A stretch of 41,413 nt of DNA, taken from the NCBI GenBank assembly GCA_019636245.1, contig JAHBXX010000038.1, positions 1 through 41,413 on the forward strand, in the 5' to 3' direction. Origin of the DNA: Planctomycetota bacterium (GTDB lineage Bacteria > Planctomycetota > UBA1135 > UBA2386). Below the pieces are notes generated by a model. The model ran no database searches and had not been told where the DNA came from. It saw only the letters and a program-made list of their open reading frames with translations. This document shows, piece after piece, positions 16,274 to 25,496 of the stretch. The stretch's first letter is position 1. Each line of letters opens with the position of its first letter. Made by a program: the position numbers and the translations under genes.

Positions 16274-18949
16274 ATGCAACGACGCACGATCTTGTCGGCG
16301 GCGGCCGTAGTCGCCCTGGTCGTCGTCTGCGTCTGGCTGGTCGCAGCCGCCGACGCCGACCCGCCGCCGACGATCCCGCCCGCGACGCCCGATGCTGCCG
16401 ACCGGGACCCAGCGGCCGTGACCGCGGCCCGTGGCACGCCCGCCGCCGCCAACGACGCCCCGCACGCCCCCGACCGCGAAGCGCTGGCCGCGTCGCCGTC
16501 GCCAGTAACCAGCGCGGCGCCGACCACCCTGCTCGGCCGCTGCATCGATCCGGACGGCCGCGCCCTGGCCGGCTGCACCGTGCGGCTCTGGGGCTCGATG
16601 TCAGGCCCTCGCCGCGACACCTGGCTGCGCGACCGGCCGCCGCCACCCTGGCAGGATCTCGAACGAGAGACCGCAGCGGACGGCCGCTTCCAGTTCACGT
16701 TCGTGCCGCCGCCGCCGTTCCATTTCCTGCTCCTGGTGCAGCAGCCCGGACGCGTCGGCCTGCAGGCGTCGTGGGACACCTTCGCCGCCGCGGCGCGCAT
16801 CGACCTCGGCGACATCGTGCTGCCAGCCGGCGTGGAACTGGTCGGCGTCGTGGTCGATCCCGCAGGGGCCCCGGTGGCCGAGGCGGAACTCGCCCTCCGA
16901 CCGCCCGACGACGCCCCGACGCCGCGCGGGCCGTTCCGACCGCTCACCTACGGACAGGCCCGCACGGACGCCGCCGGCCGATTCGCCTGCCGCCCGCTGC
17001 TGCTGCCCGGTCGTTACGACGTGCTGCTCCGCCGCGAGGCCGGCGAGCAGCAGATCGACGCAGTCGAAGTGCCGCCCGGCCGGGCGACCGTCGACGTGCG
17101 CCTGGTCGTGAAGCCACCGTTGCCGCAGCCCTCGATCCGCGGCCGCGTCGTCGACGTCGCCGGCCAGCCGGTGCGGCGCGCGCAGGTGCGGTCCGACGAC
17201 GGCCGCCCGTTCTCGCCGCGCGCCGAGACCCGCGCCGACGGCACCTTCGTGCTCGACGGCAAGGATGCGACCCCCGAGCCGATCGTGCTCGAAGTCCTGC
17301 ACGAGGCCTACGAACCCGCCCGCAGCGCCGCGCCGATCGCCTGGGGCACCGCCGACGTCGAGCTGGTGCTGGCGCCAGCCGCCGACCTCGCCGTGCGCGT
17401 CACCGACGCCGACGGCGCGCCGGTCGTCGACTACACGGTGCGCGTGCTGCCGCGCCAGCGCGGCCGGTGGGTCGGCAACGAGTCCAGCGTGCGCGCGCGG
17501 GGGCCGTTCGCCGACGGCGTGGCCGTGGTGCGCGGCATCGCCAGCGGCGAGTGGACGGTGCTGGTCGAGTTCCCGAGCACCACCGGCTTCTGCACGATGC
17601 CGGCGCCGATCACCGTCGCGGCGGGCGTGCCGCTGCGGCTCGACCTGCGCGCCGAGCGGCCCACGGCGCAGGTGGTGCGCGTCGTCACCGCGGCCGGCAC
17701 GCCCGTGGCCGGGACGAAGGTGCAGGCATGCGACCCGATCGAGGCGGCGTTCGACGAGGGAACCCGGCTGCTCGACCACGAGCAGCTGTTCCGGATCGCC
17801 GGTGTGCCGAGGGCGTTGGTGTGCAGCGAAGGCACCACCGACGCCGACGGCCGCATCGTGCTGCAGGGCCCCGCCGGCCGACCGCTCGGCCTCGCCCTGC
17901 TCGGCCCGGGCCACGTCCCCCGGCGCGTGCCGGACGTGCGCTTCGACGGCCAGGGCGAACGCCGGATCGTGGTCGAAGCGGGGGGGCGCGTGGTCGGACG
18001 CCTGGTGCCGGCCGCGGCGATCGACGAGCTGCGGCGGCTCGCCGGACTGCCGCCCGGCGCGGACTTCCCGGCCGATCTCCAGCCCCTCCTCACGCTGGTG
18101 CGGCCGGCCGCCAGGGGCGTCGAGCGCCTGCCGGCACCCGGCACCGAGCCGGCCTTCCGCATCGATGCCGCCGGTCGCTTCGCCGTGGACGGGGTGCCGC
18201 CGGGCGCGTGGACGCTCGGCATCCAGTACCGGCGGCAGACCGACCGGGTTGCCTCCACCCGGCGGCTGGAGCTGACCGCGATCGCCGTGCACGGGGCGGC
18301 GACCACGACCCTCGACGTCGATCTCGGCGGCATCGTGCCCGGCACGCTGACCGGAGTGCTCGTGCACAACGGCATCGCCGCCGCGGGCGCGCAGGTGCAG
18401 CTGGAGTGCCGCCATGCGCCCGCCGTCGACCGCTCGCCCGACCGCGAGGTGGAGGAAGTGCGGACGGACGCCACGGGCGCCTTCACCCACATCGGCCGCC
18501 CCGGCGACTACCGCGCGGCGATCGTCCGGCAGAGCGGCCGGAACCGCTGGCGACTGCCGTCGACGGCCGTCGCCACCGTGCTACGCGGCGAGACCACGCG
18601 CACCACGTTCGCGGTCTGGAGCAGCGCGGTGACGATCCGGCTGACCGACGCGGCGGGCAGGCCCGCCGCCGGCGTGACGCTGCGCGTCGACGTCGACGGC
18701 CAGGGTTTCGACCTGCCGGCCAGCGATGGCGACGGCCAGATCGAGGCCGAGCTGCCGACCGGCGCCGCGGCGTTCTCGACGCTGCCGCGCGCGCTGCAGT
18801 CGCAGGCAGCCCAGTACCGACTCTGGCGCGACGCCGACCCGGACGGTCCGGGCGACCCGCTGGCTTCCCACCGCCTTCTCCTGGCGGCGTGCACGCTCGC
18901 CGCCGGCCAGCCGACCACCGTCGACCTGCGGCTGCCCGAGAACTGGTGA
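16274..18949 (+). CDS. Large membrane-anchored protein with carboxypeptidase-regulatory-like repeats
   Basis: An 891-aa protein. It opens with MQRRTILSAAAVVALVVVCV, a signal anchor or uncleaved signal, followed by a Pro/Ala-rich linker. The body contains repeated beta-sandwich units: GRCIDPDGRALAGCTVRLWG, LVGVVVDPAGAPVAEAELAL, IRGRVVDVAGQPVRRAQV and IRLTDAAGRPAAGVTLRV, several with the following G-R-F strand (DAAGRFACRPL, ADGTFVLDG, DAAGRFAVDGV). No peptidase catalytic motif is seen. The ATG at 16274 is chosen because the hydrophobic segment begins there; the frame is open 26 codons further. It resembles the extracytoplasmic half of the sigma fusion at 4282 and the anchored protein at 10611, so these are probably paralogous modules. 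It is convergent with the transporter gene, 7 bp away. Confidence 0.78.
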   Translation: MQRRTILSAAAVVALVVVCVWLVAAADADPPPTIPPATPDAADRDPAAVTAARGTPAAANDAPHAPDREALAASPSPVTSAAPTTLLGRCIDPDGRALAGCTVRLWGSMSGPRRDTWLRDRPPPPWQDLERETAADGRFQFTFVPPPPFHFLLLVQQPGRVGLQASWDTFAAAARIDLGDIVLPAGVELVGVVVDPAGAPVAEAELALRPPDDAPTPRGPFRPLTYGQARTDAAGRFACRPLLLPGRYDVLLRREAGEQQIDAVEVPPGRATVDVRLVVKPPLPQPSIRGRVVDVAGQPVRRAQVRSDDGRPFSPRAETRADGTFVLDGKDATPEPIVLEVLHEAYEPARSAAPIAWGTADVELVLAPAADLAVRVTDADGAPVVDYTVRVLPRQRGRWVGNESSVRARGPFADGVAVVRGIASGEWTVLVEFPSTTGFCTMPAPITVAAGVPLRLDLRAERPTAQVVRVVTAAGTPVAGTKVQACDPIEAAFDEGTRLLDHEQLFRIAGVPRALVCSEGTTDADGRIVLQGPAGRPLGLALLGPGHVPRRVPDVRFDGQGERRIVVEAGGRVVGRLVPAAAIDELRRLAGLPPGADFPADLQPLLTLVRPAARGVERLPAPGTEPAFRIDAAGRFAVDGVPPGAWTLGIQYRRQTDRVASTRRLELTAIAVHGAATTTLDVDLGGIVPGTLTGVLVHNGIAAAGAQVQLECRHAPAVDRSPDREVEEVRTDATGAFTHIGRPGDYRAAIVRQSGRNRWRLPSTAVATVLRGETTRTTFAVWSSAVTIRLTDAAGRPAAGVTLRVDVDGQGFDLPASDGDGQIEAELPTGAAAFSTLPRALQSQAAQYRLWRDADPDGPGDPLASHRLLLAACTLAAGQPTTVDLRLPENW

Positions 18950-18956
18950 CCGACCC

Positions 18957-19634
18957 CTACAGCGGCGGCAGCGCGACGCGCCGCAGCCACCACGTGCCGG
19001 CGTAGAACAGCGGCGTGTCGGCCAGCGCCACCAGCGCCTTGAACAGCCACAGGTCGAACACGATCGCCGCCAGGTCGCCGGCGGGCTTCACGCCCCAGAA
19101 CAGCACCAGCACCACCAGCAGCGAGTCGAGCAGCTGCGAGACCACCGTCGAGGCGTTGTTGCGCAGCCACAGATGGCGGCCGTTCGTCAGCTCGCGCCAG
19201 AAGTGGAACAGGCGCACGTCGACGAACTGCGCCACCAGGTAGGCGATCATCGAGGCGGCGATCACCCGCCAGGTGTTGCCGAACGCCGCCGCGTAGGTCG
19301 CGTCGTCGACCGGGCTGTCGGCGATCGCCGGGAACTGCGCGCCGAGCCAGAGCGCCAGCAGCGCGAACGCGGAGGCGACGAAGCCGGCCCAGACGACGCG
19401 GTTGGCCCGGCGACGGCCGTAGAGCTCCGACAGCAGGTCGGTGGCGAGGAAGGTGATCGGATACGGCAGGGCGCCCGCCGACAGCGTGAACGCGTGCCCG
19501 AGCACGTCGACGGTCAGGAACTTGTTGGCGATCAGGTTGCAGACCACCAGCGAGGCCAGGAACAACGCCGCCAGCGCCAGGAAGGCGAAGTCGACCGGCC
19601 GCTGCTCCGGATCGTCGGCGGCGGCGGCGCTCAT
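18957..19634 (-). CDS. yhhQ: Queuosine precursor transporter (YhhQ/VUT family)
   Basis: A 225-aa integral membrane protein of the DUF165/VUT family, whose E. coli member YhhQ imports the queuosine precursors preQ0 and preQ1. Family signatures include NLIANKFLTVDVLG, the LPYPITFLATDLLSELYGRR motif and the C-terminal segment DLWLFKALVALADTPLFY. About six hydrophobic helices are present. The length matches the family. The ATG at 19632-19634 has a weak GAAGG upstream. No queuosine biosynthesis gene lies nearby. It is separated from the CxxCH lipoprotein gene upstream by 49 bp. Confidence 0.9.
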   Translation of the reverse strand: MSAAAADDPEQRPVDFAFLALAALFLASLVVCNLIANKFLTVDVLGHAFTLSAGALPYPITFLATDLLSELYGRRRANRVVWAGFVASAFALLALWLGAQFPAIADSPVDDATYAAAFGNTWRVIAASMIAYLVAQFVDVRLFHFWRELTNGRHLWLRNNASTVVSQLLDSLLVVLVLFWGVKPAGDLAAIVFDLWLFKALVALADTPLFYAGTWWLRRVALPPL

Positions 19635-19683
19635 GCGGCGGCCTTCGCGCCCAGCCGCCGCCCGGATGCGCCGCCTGCGGCCC

Positions 19684-20208
19684 TCACTGCCACTTCATGC
19701 CGTCGATGAAATCCAGCGGCCCGCCGCACGACTGCGCGTGGCAGGCGATGCAACCGTTGATCATCGCGTTGTAGGTCGCCTGTTCCGGCGCCGCGTCGAA
19801 TGCGCGCACCAGCGCCAGGTAGCCCTGGGCGCGGGCATCGAAGCCCTCGTTGCGTTCGTCGATCTTGGTCGGCCAGGCGCAGCGCATCTTGCGGTGGGTC
19901 GGGAACAGCTTCGGCACCGGCTGCTTGGCCTCGAGCAGCACGCGGACCTCGCGCAGGTCGTCGACGAAGCGCCGCATCAGCACGGCCAGCTCGCTGTCGC
20001 CGTTCGGGTTGCGCGCCGAGACGATCAGGTGGCCGGGGCTGCCGGGGATGCCGGGCACCAGCGGCGTGGCGAGGTTGCAATCGTCGTCCGCGGGCGCGGC
20101 GGCCGGCGCCGGGCTCGGCGCTGCCGCAAGCGGCGCCGTCGGCGACGGCTTGGCGGCATCGGGGGAACAGGCGGCGGCGAACAACAGGAGGGTCAGCAGG
20201 GCTCGCAT
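19684..20208 (-). CDS. Lipoprotein with one CxxCH haem-binding motif
   Basis: A 174-aa protein with a lipoprotein signal (MRALLTLLLFAAAC, lipidated Cys at 14) and an Ala/Pro-rich linker (about 15-45). The mature part contains a conserved-looking helical region and, near the C-terminus, CIACHAQSCGG, a c-type haem attachment motif. A single CxxCH near the C-terminus and four-helix-like spacing recall cytochrome c-prime/c556-like proteins, but the usual Met or distal residues cannot be assigned with certainty. It may be a monohaem electron carrier. The start at 20208 is chosen by the signal peptide; the longer upstream frame overlaps the dehydrogenase gene. Confidence 0.72.
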   Translation of the reverse strand: MRALLTLLLFAAACSPDAAKPSPTAPLAAAPSPAPAAAPADDDCNLATPLVPGIPGSPGHLIVSARNPNGDSELAVLMRRFVDDLREVRVLLEAKQPVPKLFPTHRKMRCAWPTKIDERNEGFDARAQGYLALVRAFDAAPEQATYNAMINGCIACHAQSCGGPLDFIDGMKWQ

Positions 20209-20263
20209 GGTCGGGGTTGCCTGGGCGGCAGATCCCCCATGCTCGGTGGCCCGGCCGCCCCGA

Positions 20264-21220
20264 TCAAGCCCGGTCGGCATCCTGGCCGGCCGATGCGGCG
20301 ACGCCGGCGCGCGCAGCCTGGAGCACCTCGCCCGAGCGGCGCAGGGCCGATCGTTCGACCGCATCGAGCTCGGGCACCAGGACCCGCGTGGCACCGGCCC
20401 GGCCGACGACCATCGGCAAGGAGAACGCCACCGGGCCGGCCGCGAGCCAGCCCGGCAGGGTGCCCGCTGCGTGCAGCCGCGACACCGTCAGCACGCGGCC
20501 TTCGTCACGCAGCACGCTCTGCAGCAGCGAGGCGGTGACCAGCCCGATCGCGTGGTTCGTCGCGCCCTTGCCGGCGACGATCTGGTAGGCGGCGCGGCGC
20601 ACGAGCTCGGCGATCGCACCTTCGTCCGCGCGCTGCCAGCCCGGCAGCGCGCGCAGCAGGGTGCCGCCGGCGGCCGCCGACGACCACGCCACGACCTGCG
20701 AGTCGCCGTGCTCGCCGAGCACCTGCGCGTGCAGGCTGCTCTCGGCGATGCCGGTGCGGCCGGCGAGTTCGTGCCGCAGCCGCGCCGTGTCGAGCATCGT
20801 GCCGGTGCCGAGGACCCGTTCGGGCGGCAGCCCGCTGGCCTCGGCCATCAGCTGCGTCATCACGTCGACCGGGTTGGTGACGACGACGACGACGGCGCCG
20901 CTGCCGCGCAGCCGGCCACCGATCTCGCGCGCGATGCCGGCGGTGACGTGCAGCGCATCGAGCCGCGACTGGCCGGGCAGCGCCCCCTGGCCGGCGGCGA
21001 CGACGATCGCCTCGCAGTGTTGCGCCATCTGCTCGACGGTGGCGCGGCGCACGTCGCAGGGCGGATAGAACGACGCGCCGTGGGCCAGGTCCATGGCCTC
21101 GGCGTCGGCGAGACCCTGCCGGCGGTCGTCGAGCCAGAGTTCGCGGGCGATGCCGCGGTGGAGGACGCTGATGGCGACGCTGGCGCCAACCCAGCCGAGC
21201 CCGACGATGCCGACGCGCAT
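20264..21220 (-). CDS. L-lactate/malate dehydrogenase family protein
   Basis: A 318-aa NAD-dependent 2-hydroxyacid dehydrogenase. Residues 7-14 (GLGWVGAS) form the nucleotide-binding loop. Catalytic residues are in place: His171 in GEHGDSQ, Asp144 and Arg147 in TMLDTARLR, Arg86 in LPGQSRLD. The LDTAR and GEHGDS motifs resemble L-lactate dehydrogenase more than malate dehydrogenase. By my alignment, however, the substrate-specificity position (Gln102 in LDH, Arg102 in MDH) is Ala80 here, and the acidic Glu107 is Gln84. Substrate is therefore uncertain, and a bulkier 2-oxoacid is possible. The start at 21218-21220 gives the normal length. It is divergent from the AtuA operon. Confidence 0.85.
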   Translation of the reverse strand: MRVGIVGLGWVGASVAISVLHRGIARELWLDDRRQGLADAEAMDLAHGASFYPPCDVRRATVEQMAQHCEAIVVAAGQGALPGQSRLDALHVTAGIAREIGGRLRGSGAVVVVVTNPVDVMTQLMAEASGLPPERVLGTGTMLDTARLRHELAGRTGIAESSLHAQVLGEHGDSQVVAWSSAAAGGTLLRALPGWQRADEGAIAELVRRAAYQIVAGKGATNHAIGLVTASLLQSVLRDEGRVLTVSRLHAAGTLPGWLAAGPVAFSLPMVVGRAGATRVLVPELDAVERSALRRSGEVLQAARAGVAASAGQDADRA

Positions 21221-21303
21221 CGCCGCATTGTGCCGCCCGACCGACGGGTCGGGGCACGAATCCGCGACCCGACCCGAGCGTGCCGAACGGGCGACCGATC
21301 GGC

Positions 21304-21309
21304 TATCCT
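21304..21309 (+). promoter_or_regulatory. -10 box of the AtuA operon
   Basis: GGCTATCCTGCG carries a TATCCT box 27 nt upstream of the chosen ATG of the AtuA-family gene. No clear -35. It resembles the boxes ahead of other genes in this window. Confidence 0.4.
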
Positions 21310-21336
21310 GCGCCGTCTTTCGTTCCCCCGCTCCGC

Positions 21337-22698
21337 ATGCGCGACAAGGTTCTCATCGGTTACGGCCAGGGTTTCTGGGGCGACTCGATCCTCGGCCCGG
21401 TGCGCCTCGTGCGCGAAGGCCCGCTCGACTACCTCGCCCTCGACTACCTGGCCGAGGTGACGATGAGCATCCTGCAGAAGCAGAAGAGCCGGAACCCGCG
21501 CACCGGCTACGCGACCGACTTCGTCAAGATGCTCGAGCGCACCCTGCCGGCGATCGCCGACAAGGGCATCAAGGTGATCGCCAACGCCGGCGGCGTGAAC
21601 GGCCCGGCCTGCCTCGAGGCCGTGCTCGAGCTGGCGCGCAGGCAGGGCGTCCGCGGGCTGAAGGTCGGCATCATCGAGGGCGACGACATCCTGGCGCGCC
21701 TGCCCGAGCTGCAGGCGAACGGCCACGCGCTCGCCAACATGGACGACGGCCGACCGCTGGCCGCCGTGCAGGACCGGCTGCTGTCGGCGAACGTCTACAT
21801 CGGCGCGTTCGCGATCGCCGAGTGCCTCGCCGCCGGCGCGCAGATCGTCATCGGCGGCCGGCTGACGGATCCGGCCCTGGTCGGCGGCCCGATGATCCAC
21901 GAGTTCGGCTGGCGCGCCGACGAGTACGACAAGCTGGCCGCCAGCACGATGGCAGGCCACATCGCCGAGTGCGGGGCGCAGTGCACCGGCGGCAACTACA
22001 CCGACTGGCGGGCGGTGCCGGACTTCGTGCGCATCGGCTACCCGGTGATCGAGGCGTCGCCCGACGGCACCTTCGTGGTGACCAAGCACGACGGCACCGG
22101 CGGGCTCGTCAACCGCAACACGGTGATCTCGCAGCTGCTCTACGAGATGGGCGATCCGCGGCGCTACCTCGGCCCCGACTGCACGGCCGACTTCACCAGC
22201 GCCAGGGTCGAGGAGGTCGGCAAGGACCGGGTGCGCCTGTCGGGCATCCGCGGCGGGCCGCCGACCGACACCTACAAGGTCTCGCTGAGCTACCAGAACG
22301 GCTTCAAGGCGACCGGCCAGCTGACGATCAGCGGCCCCGACGCGATCGCCAAGGCGAAGCTGTGCGCCGAGATCGTCTGGGGGCGGCTCGCGCTCGACGG
22401 CTGCACCTTCGCCGAGCACGAGAAGCTGGTCGAACTGGTCGGCGCCGGCGTCTGCCACGCCGGCATCGTCGAGAGCCAGGACCCGCCCGAGGTCGTGTTG
22501 CGGCTCGGCGTGAAGTGCCAGGACCAGAAGAAGGTCGACCGCTTCGGCATGGAGATCGTGCCGCTGGTGACCAGCGGCCCGCCCGGCGTCACCGGCTTCG
22601 CGGGCGGCCGGCCGAAGGCGACCGACATCGTCGGCTACTGGCCGGCGCTGCTCGACAAGCGGCAGGTGCGGACCTCGGTCCGCGTGGAGGTGTCGTGA
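21337..22698 (+). CDS. AtuA family protein (acyclic terpene utilisation, DUF1446)
   Basis: A 453-aa cytoplasmic protein of the AtuA family, named for the acyclic terpene utilisation cluster of Pseudomonas; the reaction itself is not established. The start (MRDKVLIGYGQGFWGD), the IANAGGVNGPACLEAVLELA motif, VIGGRLTDPALV and the GTGGLVNRNTVISQLLYEMG segment are typical. The ATG at 21337 is used because the family begins here and a -10-like box sits upstream; an ATG 19 codons earlier has no homologous extension. The stop overlaps the start of the next gene by one base (TGATG), so the two are translationally coupled. In some relatives the downstream domain is fused to this one. Confidence 0.9.
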   Translation: MRDKVLIGYGQGFWGDSILGPVRLVREGPLDYLALDYLAEVTMSILQKQKSRNPRTGYATDFVKMLERTLPAIADKGIKVIANAGGVNGPACLEAVLELARRQGVRGLKVGIIEGDDILARLPELQANGHALANMDDGRPLAAVQDRLLSANVYIGAFAIAECLAAGAQIVIGGRLTDPALVGGPMIHEFGWRADEYDKLAASTMAGHIAECGAQCTGGNYTDWRAVPDFVRIGYPVIEASPDGTFVVTKHDGTGGLVNRNTVISQLLYEMGDPRRYLGPDCTADFTSARVEEVGKDRVRLSGIRGGPPTDTYKVSLSYQNGFKATGQLTISGPDAIAKAKLCAEIVWGRLALDGCTFAEHEKLVELVGAGVCHAGIVESQDPPEVVLRLGVKCQDQKKVDRFGMEIVPLVTSGPPGVTGFAGGRPKATDIVGYWPALLDKRQVRTSVRVEVS

Positions 22699-23012
22699 TG
22701 GCGAAGGTGAAGCTGAAGGAGTTCGCGTTCGCGCGCAGCGGCGACAAGGGCGACGGCAGCAACGTCGGCGTGTTCGTCACCAACGCCGCCGACTACGAGC
22801 TGATCCGCCGCGAACTGACCGTCGAGCGCGTGCGGCGCCACTTCCACGCCATCGGCAAGGGCGAGGTCACGCGCTACGAGGCGCCGAACCTGCTGGCGCT
22901 GAACTTCCTGCTGCGGGACTCCCTCGGCGGCGGCGGCAGCGAGAGCCTGAAGACCGACGCGCAGGGCAAGACGCACGGCCTCGCGCTGCTCGAACTCGAG
23001 GTCGAGCGGTAG
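22698..23012 (+). CDS. AtuA C-terminal-like (ferredoxin-fold) protein
   Basis: A 104-aa protein matching the domain that follows AtuA in fused versions. Characteristic segments are FAFARSGDKGDGSNVGVFV near the start and RYEAPNLLALNFLLRDSLGG in the middle. It probably forms a complex with the AtuA-family protein encoded immediately upstream. The ATG overlaps the AtuA stop by one base and the phosphate-acyltransferase gene starts 15 nt after its stop, so all three are in one operon. Because of the overlap it is easily missed or merged into a longer false frame. Confidence 0.88.
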   Translation: MAKVKLKEFAFARSGDKGDGSNVGVFVTNAADYELIRRELTVERVRRHFHAIGKGEVTRYEAPNLLALNFLLRDSLGGGGSESLKTDAQGKTHGLALLELEVER

Positions 23013-23027
23013 CCGCCCGGCGCCGCC

Positions 23028-23939
23028 ATGGGCTCCGTGCTCGACACCCTGCGCGACCGGGCGCGGCACCGCCGGGCCCGCATCGTGCTGCCGGAGACGG
23101 CCGATCCCCGGACGGTCCTGGCGCGCGAACAGCTCGAGCGCGACCGCCTGTGCGAGGTCGTCTGGGTCGAGGACCCGCGCCGCGATCCGCGGCTGGCCGA
23201 CGTCGCCTGGCACCTCTACGGCCGCCGCAAGCACAAGGGCATGGACGAAGAGCAGGCGCTGCGGCTGTCGGCGCAGCCGGTGGCGTTCGCCGCCGGCCTG
23301 GTCGCGCTCGGGCACGCCGACGCCGGCGTCAGCGGCGCCGCGCACGCGACCGCCGAGGTGATCCGCGCCGGACTGTTCCAGCTCGGCACCGCGCCGGGCA
23401 TCCCGCTGGTGTCGTCGATGTTCCTGATGGTGCGCGGCGACGAGGTGCTGTCGTTCGCCGACTGCGGCGTGGTGCCGGACCCCGATCCCGACCAACTCGG
23501 GCACATCGCCTTCGCCACCGCGCAGAACCACCGCCGCTTCACCGGCCAGGAGCCGCGGGTGGCGTTCCTGTCGTTCAGCACCCGCGGCAGCGCCGAACAC
23601 GACCACGTGCACAAGGTCCGCACCGCCGCCACGCGGTTCCGCGCCGCGCACCCCGGCCTCGCCAGCGACGGCGAACTGCAGTTCGACGCCGCCTACGTGC
23701 CCGCGGTGGCGGCGCGCAAGTGCCCCGACAGCCCCCTGCAGGGCCGCGCCAACGTGTTCGTGTTCCCCGACCTCGACGCCGGCAACCTCGCCTACAAGCT
23801 GACCGAGCGCCTGGGCGGCTTCCGCGCGTTCGGGCCGCTGCTGCAGGGCTTCGCCAGGCCGTGGCTCGACCTGTCGCGCGGCTGCACGGCCGATGACATC
23901 GCCGGGGTCGCGGTGCTGGCCAGCGCCATGCTGGACTGA
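23028..23939 (+). CDS. Phosphate acetyl/acyltransferase (Pta/Ptb family)
   Basis: A 303-aa enzyme related to phosphate acetyltransferase and phosphate butyryltransferase, which interconvert acyl-CoA and acyl-phosphate. Signatures are [17 protein letters not shown] near the start, [48 protein letters not shown] and the C-terminal [18 protein letters not shown] with [19 protein letters not shown]. The length equals the single catalytic domain. The exact acyl chain cannot be told. Placement after AtuA and its partner suggests a role in acyl-CoA catabolism, but no acyl kinase gene is present in the window. Confidence 0.88.
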   Translation: MGSVLDTLRDRARHRRARIVLPETADPRTVLAREQLERDRLCEVVWVEDPRRDPRLADVAWHLYGRRKHKGMDEEQALRLSAQPVAFAAGLVALGHADAGVSGAAHATAEVIRAGLFQLGTAPGIPLVSSMFLMVRGDEVLSFADCGVVPDPDPDQLGHIAFATAQNHRRFTGQEPRVAFLSFSTRGSAEHDHVHKVRTAATRFRAAHPGLASDGELQFDAAYVPAVAARKCPDSPLQGRANVFVFPDLDAGNLAYKLTERLGGFRAFGPLLQGFARPWLDLSRGCTADDIAGVAVLASAMLD

Positions 23940-24086
23940 ACCGGACGCGGATGCGGTCGGGCGCGCCGAGGACGCGCCGCCGACCCCGAAACTGGCGGAT
24001 TCCGTTGGCCGCGGGTGCGGGAAACGACGCCGTGGCCGCCGGGCAGCCGGCACCGCCGGTGCGCCCCTCTGCCACCGGTCCGAAGC

Positions 24087-25478
24087 GTGCACACCCCTCT
24101 TGTCGCCATCCTCGCGGCCCTCGGCCTCGCCGCCGCCGGCGCGGCCCAGGCCGCGACAGAGCATGAGCCGAACGACACCGTCGACAGGGCGCAGCGCGTG
24201 CTGCCGGGCACGCGGCTGCACGGCCAGCTGGCGACGAGCTCGGACGTCGACTGGTTCGCCTTCGCGATCGATGAGCCGCGCCAGGTCAGCCTGCGGGTCT
24301 GGACCGAATGCATGCCGTGGCAGGCGCAACGCGAGGCGCTGGTCGCGATCTACGACCGGCATGGCCACGAACGCCTCGCCTGGGACGAGCGCAGCGACGG
24401 CCCCGGCAGCGACTGCGGCGTGACCCTGCCGGCCGGCAGCTACACCTGCCTCGTGGCGATGAAACCGAACGGCATCGCCGGCGACTACGTGCTCGATTTC
24501 GAGATCGCGGCACCGCGGGCGATCGACGTGCACGAAGGCCAGGAACCCAACGACCACCCGTCCTTCGGCGGCGCGCCGGTGCCGATGCGCATCGGCGACA
24601 CCGTGGCCGGCGTCCTGGCGACGCCCGACGACGTCGACTGGTTCACGTTCGAGCTGTCGGGACCTGGGCTGGTGCAGGTCGTCTGCCACGACGACGGCGG
24701 CGTGCCGCAGCTCGACGACACCCGCCTGCAGCTCTGGCGCGAGACGACGCCGGGGACCTGGTCGTTGCTCGGCCTGCCCGGCTGGATGCGCACCAGCCAC
24801 CGCGTGCTGGACCTGACGCCGATGAACCACCTGCCGCTCGGCAACCACCTGGCGCCCGGGCGCTACGCGATCCAGGTCGACGCCAACACCTCGACGCCGA
24901 TGGGGCCCGGGCCGTGGGACTACCGCAAGGTCGGCCACTACGCGCTGCGCACGGCCTGGATCGGGTTCCCCGGCCACGGTCCGGTCCACGAGGCCGCCGA
25001 GCCGAACGACCGCGCCGCGGCGGCAACGCCGCTGGTGCTCGGCGACGACGCCATCGGCAACCTCGATGGCGCCGGCGACGCCGACTGGTACCGCATCGTC
25101 GTCGAGGCACCGACCACGGTCGGCGCCACCGCCGTGGGCATCGGCCCGGCGCCCGTGCGGGTGACGTCGCTGCGGCTGCTCGGCGCCGCCGGCCAGACGG
25201 TCGGCTCGGGCAGCGGCACGGCGACGGCGCACGACCAGCTGGTCTGCACCCTTGCCGAGCCCGGCACGTACTTCCTCGAGGTCCGCGGCCGTGCGTCGGC
25301 CGACATCGGCGGCTACCGCCTGCATACCGGCGCCTGCAGCCCACTACTCCCCCATGCCGCCCGCCGGCGGCTCCCCACCGGCGTCGGACCGGCCACGCCG
25401 GCCGAGGCCAGCGCCACGCCCCCTTCCCCCGCCGCCCCGGCCGATGCGCCGAAGGCGGCCACCCAGCGTTCCCACTGA
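24087..25478 (+). CDS. Secreted protein with three PPC (pre-peptidase C-terminal) domains
   Basis: A 463-aa exported protein. A signal peptide starts at GTG 24087 (VHTPLVAILAALGLAAAGAAQA); the frame extends 24 codons upstream without signal-like sequence. Three PPC-type beta-sandwich units begin with the recurrent EPND motif: EHEPNDTVDRAQRV, GQEPNDHPSFGG and AAEPNDRAAAATPL, each followed by a D-x-D-W-[YF] strand (SSDVDWFAF, PDDVDWFTF, AGDADWYRI). PPC domains are usually found on secreted peptidases, but no catalytic domain is present. The C-terminus is Ala/Pro-rich. A paralogue follows 18 bp downstream, so the pair is probably an operon produced by tandem duplication. Confidence 0.85.
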   Translation: MHTPLVAILAALGLAAAGAAQAATEHEPNDTVDRAQRVLPGTRLHGQLATSSDVDWFAFAIDEPRQVSLRVWTECMPWQAQREALVAIYDRHGHERLAWDERSDGPGSDCGVTLPAGSYTCLVAMKPNGIAGDYVLDFEIAAPRAIDVHEGQEPNDHPSFGGAPVPMRIGDTVAGVLATPDDVDWFTFELSGPGLVQVVCHDDGGVPQLDDTRLQLWRETTPGTWSLLGLPGWMRTSHRVLDLTPMNHLPLGNHLAPGRYAIQVDANTSTPMGPGPWDYRKVGHYALRTAWIGFPGHGPVHEAAEPNDRAAAATPLVLGDDAIGNLDGAGDADWYRIVVEAPTTVGATAVGIGPAPVRVTSLRLLGAAGQTVGSGSGTATAHDQLVCTLAEPGTYFLEVRGRASADIGGYRLHTGACSPLLPHAARRRLPTGVGPATPAEASATPPSPAAPADAPKAATQRSH

Positions 25479-25496
25479 CCCTTTCCCCGACCGAAC

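Noticed and set aside
16601..18490. A 629-codon minus-strand open frame
   Set aside because: Antisense to the carboxypeptidase-regulatory-like gene, whose repeated domains are clearly real on the plus strand.
21093..22697. An extended frame fused to the AtuA C-terminal-like protein
   Set aside because: Only the last 104 codons match the family; the upstream part is a shadow of the AtuA gene in another frame.
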